Source: Bacteroidaceae bacterium
Lineage (GTDB): Bacteria; Bacteroidota; Bacteroidia; Bacteroidales; Bacteroidaceae
Length of the DNA stretch: 64,000 nucleotides
Assembly: GCA_016280445.1 (NCBI GenBank)
Contig: JAEEGS010000044.1
Location: 1-64,000 of the forward strand
Direction: 5' to 3'
The position numbers were made by a program, and so were the translations under genes. This document shows, piece by piece, positions 63,082 to 64,000 of the stretch; positions within the stretch are counted from its first letter, which is position 1; the number at the start of each line of letters is the position of its first letter. The notes beneath the pieces were generated by a model. The model had not been told where the DNA came from. It searched no databases and worked only from the letters and a program-made list of their open reading frames with translations.

Positions 63082-64000
63082 TTGTTTGCCTCCTTTGCTT
63101 TTTGACGTTCTCTTGCGTGACGTGCAGCCGTCTGGATACACTCACGACGTGGGATAATCACTGAAACTCCATTGTATTCAATCTCTTCTTTCAGGATACG
63201 GGTGATTTCAGGCATGTTTTTAGGAAGTGGAACGACTACACGCACGTGTTCTGGCTCCACGCCAAGTCCCAGGCAGATGGCTTCGAACTTGTTGGTACCA
63301 GCTGAGTCCTGTCCACCCGTCATACCTGTGGTCAGGTTGTCAGAGATGACAACGGTGATGTTTGACTTGTCGTTCACTGCGTCCAAAAGACCCGTCATGC
63401 CACTATGTGTGAAAGTCGAGTCGCCGATGATAGCCACAGCAGGGAACAATCCTGCATCTGCAGCACCCTTCGCCATCGTGATGGAAGCACCCATGTCAAC
63501 GCACGATGAAAGTGCCTTGAATGGTGGCAGTGCTCCAAGCGTATAGCAGCCAATGTCACCAAACACACGATAATCAGGATATTCGGCCAGCACCTCGTTC
63601 AGTGCTGCATACACGTCGCGGTGTCCGCAACCTTGGCAGAGCTGAGGAGGACGACCTGCGAGGTTCTTGGCATTGTCGAAAGCGGGACCTGCGGGTTTGC
63701 CCAATGCTTTTGCCACACAGTCAGGAGTCAACTCGCCCGTACGGGGCAGATCGCCTGTGAGACGTCCCTTGATGGGGTAGCCTGCACCCAGAAGACCCTT
63801 CAACTGCTCTTCCACCACGGGCTGACCATCTTCCACTACGAGAATGGCGTCATTCTCTGCTGCCAATGCTTGAATCTTTTCTTCAGGCAATGGATATTGG
63901 CTCACCTTCAAGATGTTGGCATTGTCACCCACATTCTCCTTTACGTAGTTGTAACCAATGCCACAGGCTATGATGCCGAGACGTTGCTGACCACCTTTCT
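63078..64000 (-). CDS. iorA: Indolepyruvate:ferredoxin oxidoreductase subunit alpha (partial)
   Basis: C-terminal 306 residues; the frame runs on to the window edge. The thiamine-diphosphate domain has PPQLCQGCGHRDVYAAL, GDIGCYTLGALPPF and IIGDSTFTHSGMTGL, then DNLTTGMTGGQDS, as in IorA. Archaeal IorA ends with an 8-Cys double [4Fe-4S] domain; here the protein ends RRECIQTAARHARERQKAKE with a single Cys, so that domain is missing. A GTG at 63932 is internal. The operon promoter lies outside the window. Confidence 0.94.
   Translation of the reverse strand, partial: KGGQQRLGIIACGIGYNYVKENVGDNANILKVSQYPLPEEKIQALAAENDAILVVEDGQPVVEEQLKGLLGAGYPIKGRLTGDLPRTGELTPDCVAKALGKPAGPAFDNAKNLAGRPPQLCQGCGHRDVYAALNEVLAEYPDYRVFGDIGCYTLGALPPFKALSSCVDMGASITMAKGAADAGLFPAVAIIGDSTFTHSGMTGLLDAVNDKSNITVVISDNLTTGMTGGQDSAGTNKFEAICLGLGVEPEHVRVVVPLPKNMPEITRILKEEIEYNGVSVIIPRRECIQTAARHARERQKAKEANK

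Overview
The window looks like a chromosomal segment of a Bacteroidales bacterium, most likely Prevotella or a close relative. Supporting points: promoters of the Bacteroidetes primary-sigma type (TTTG, about 19-21 nt, TAnnTTTG) precede many genes. The division and cell-wall cluster has the Bacteroidetes order without ddl or murF. Two large secreted enzymes end in type-IX-secretion-like sorting tails (final residues KVLVR and KVLVK). Many proteins are outer-membrane or polysaccharide-acting. Species cannot be fixed from sequence alone.

Layout. 0-2 kb: etfBA (minus strand) and the start of an unknown small membrane protein. 2-8.4 kb: a secreted GH128-type glucanase, priA without a visible winged-helix domain, and an outer-membrane barrel protein. 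9-25.6 kb: the complete mraZ-rsmH-ftsL-ftsI-murE-mraY-murD-ftsW-murG-murC-ftsQ-ftsA-ftsZ cluster, opened by a MraZ operator, with a second promoter before murG and a strong terminator after ftsZ. 25.9-28.6 kb: gyrB, rpsT and tRNA-Glu. 28.8-43.8 kb: an accessory region with two paralogous secreted thioredoxin-like proteins, recO, a hipBA toxin-antitoxin pair, an FMN reductase, a secreted unknown, a TonB-receptor-like outer-membrane protein, and an ECF sigma/anti-sigma/secreted-protein operon. 43.9-51.3 kb: glucuronate use, with uxuAB divergent from a GH115 alpha-glucuronidase followed by GH97. 51.8-57.9 kb: rplS, a MaoC-like hydratase, tRNA-Phe, a PaaI-like thioesterase, a large beta-propeller secreted protein and a lipoprotein. 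58-64 kb: a minus-strand operon iorA-iorB-paaK-aminotransferase-paaK-ACT, fitting conversion of aromatic amino acids to aryl-acetyl-CoA and aryl acetates.

The most interesting material is non-coding or architectural. (1) Four promoters in the accessory region share TGTCAC-N14-(C/T)TGCGT, including the one before the ECF sigma gene itself; this looks like an undescribed ECF regulon joining envelope redox proteins and an outer-membrane receptor. (2) The promoter and first 13 codons of recO recur in inverted orientation 4.4 kb away, at the far side of hipBA and the second thioredoxin gene, with a 24-bp perfect inverted repeat; this suggests past or present inversion or insertion. (3) A family of 101-bp elements with three 17-nt palindromes inside closing arms occurs twice (32.1 and 51.4 kb), with a diverged relative at 8.6 kb. 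(4) The two tRNA genes share a nearly identical promoter that includes the first transcribed bases.
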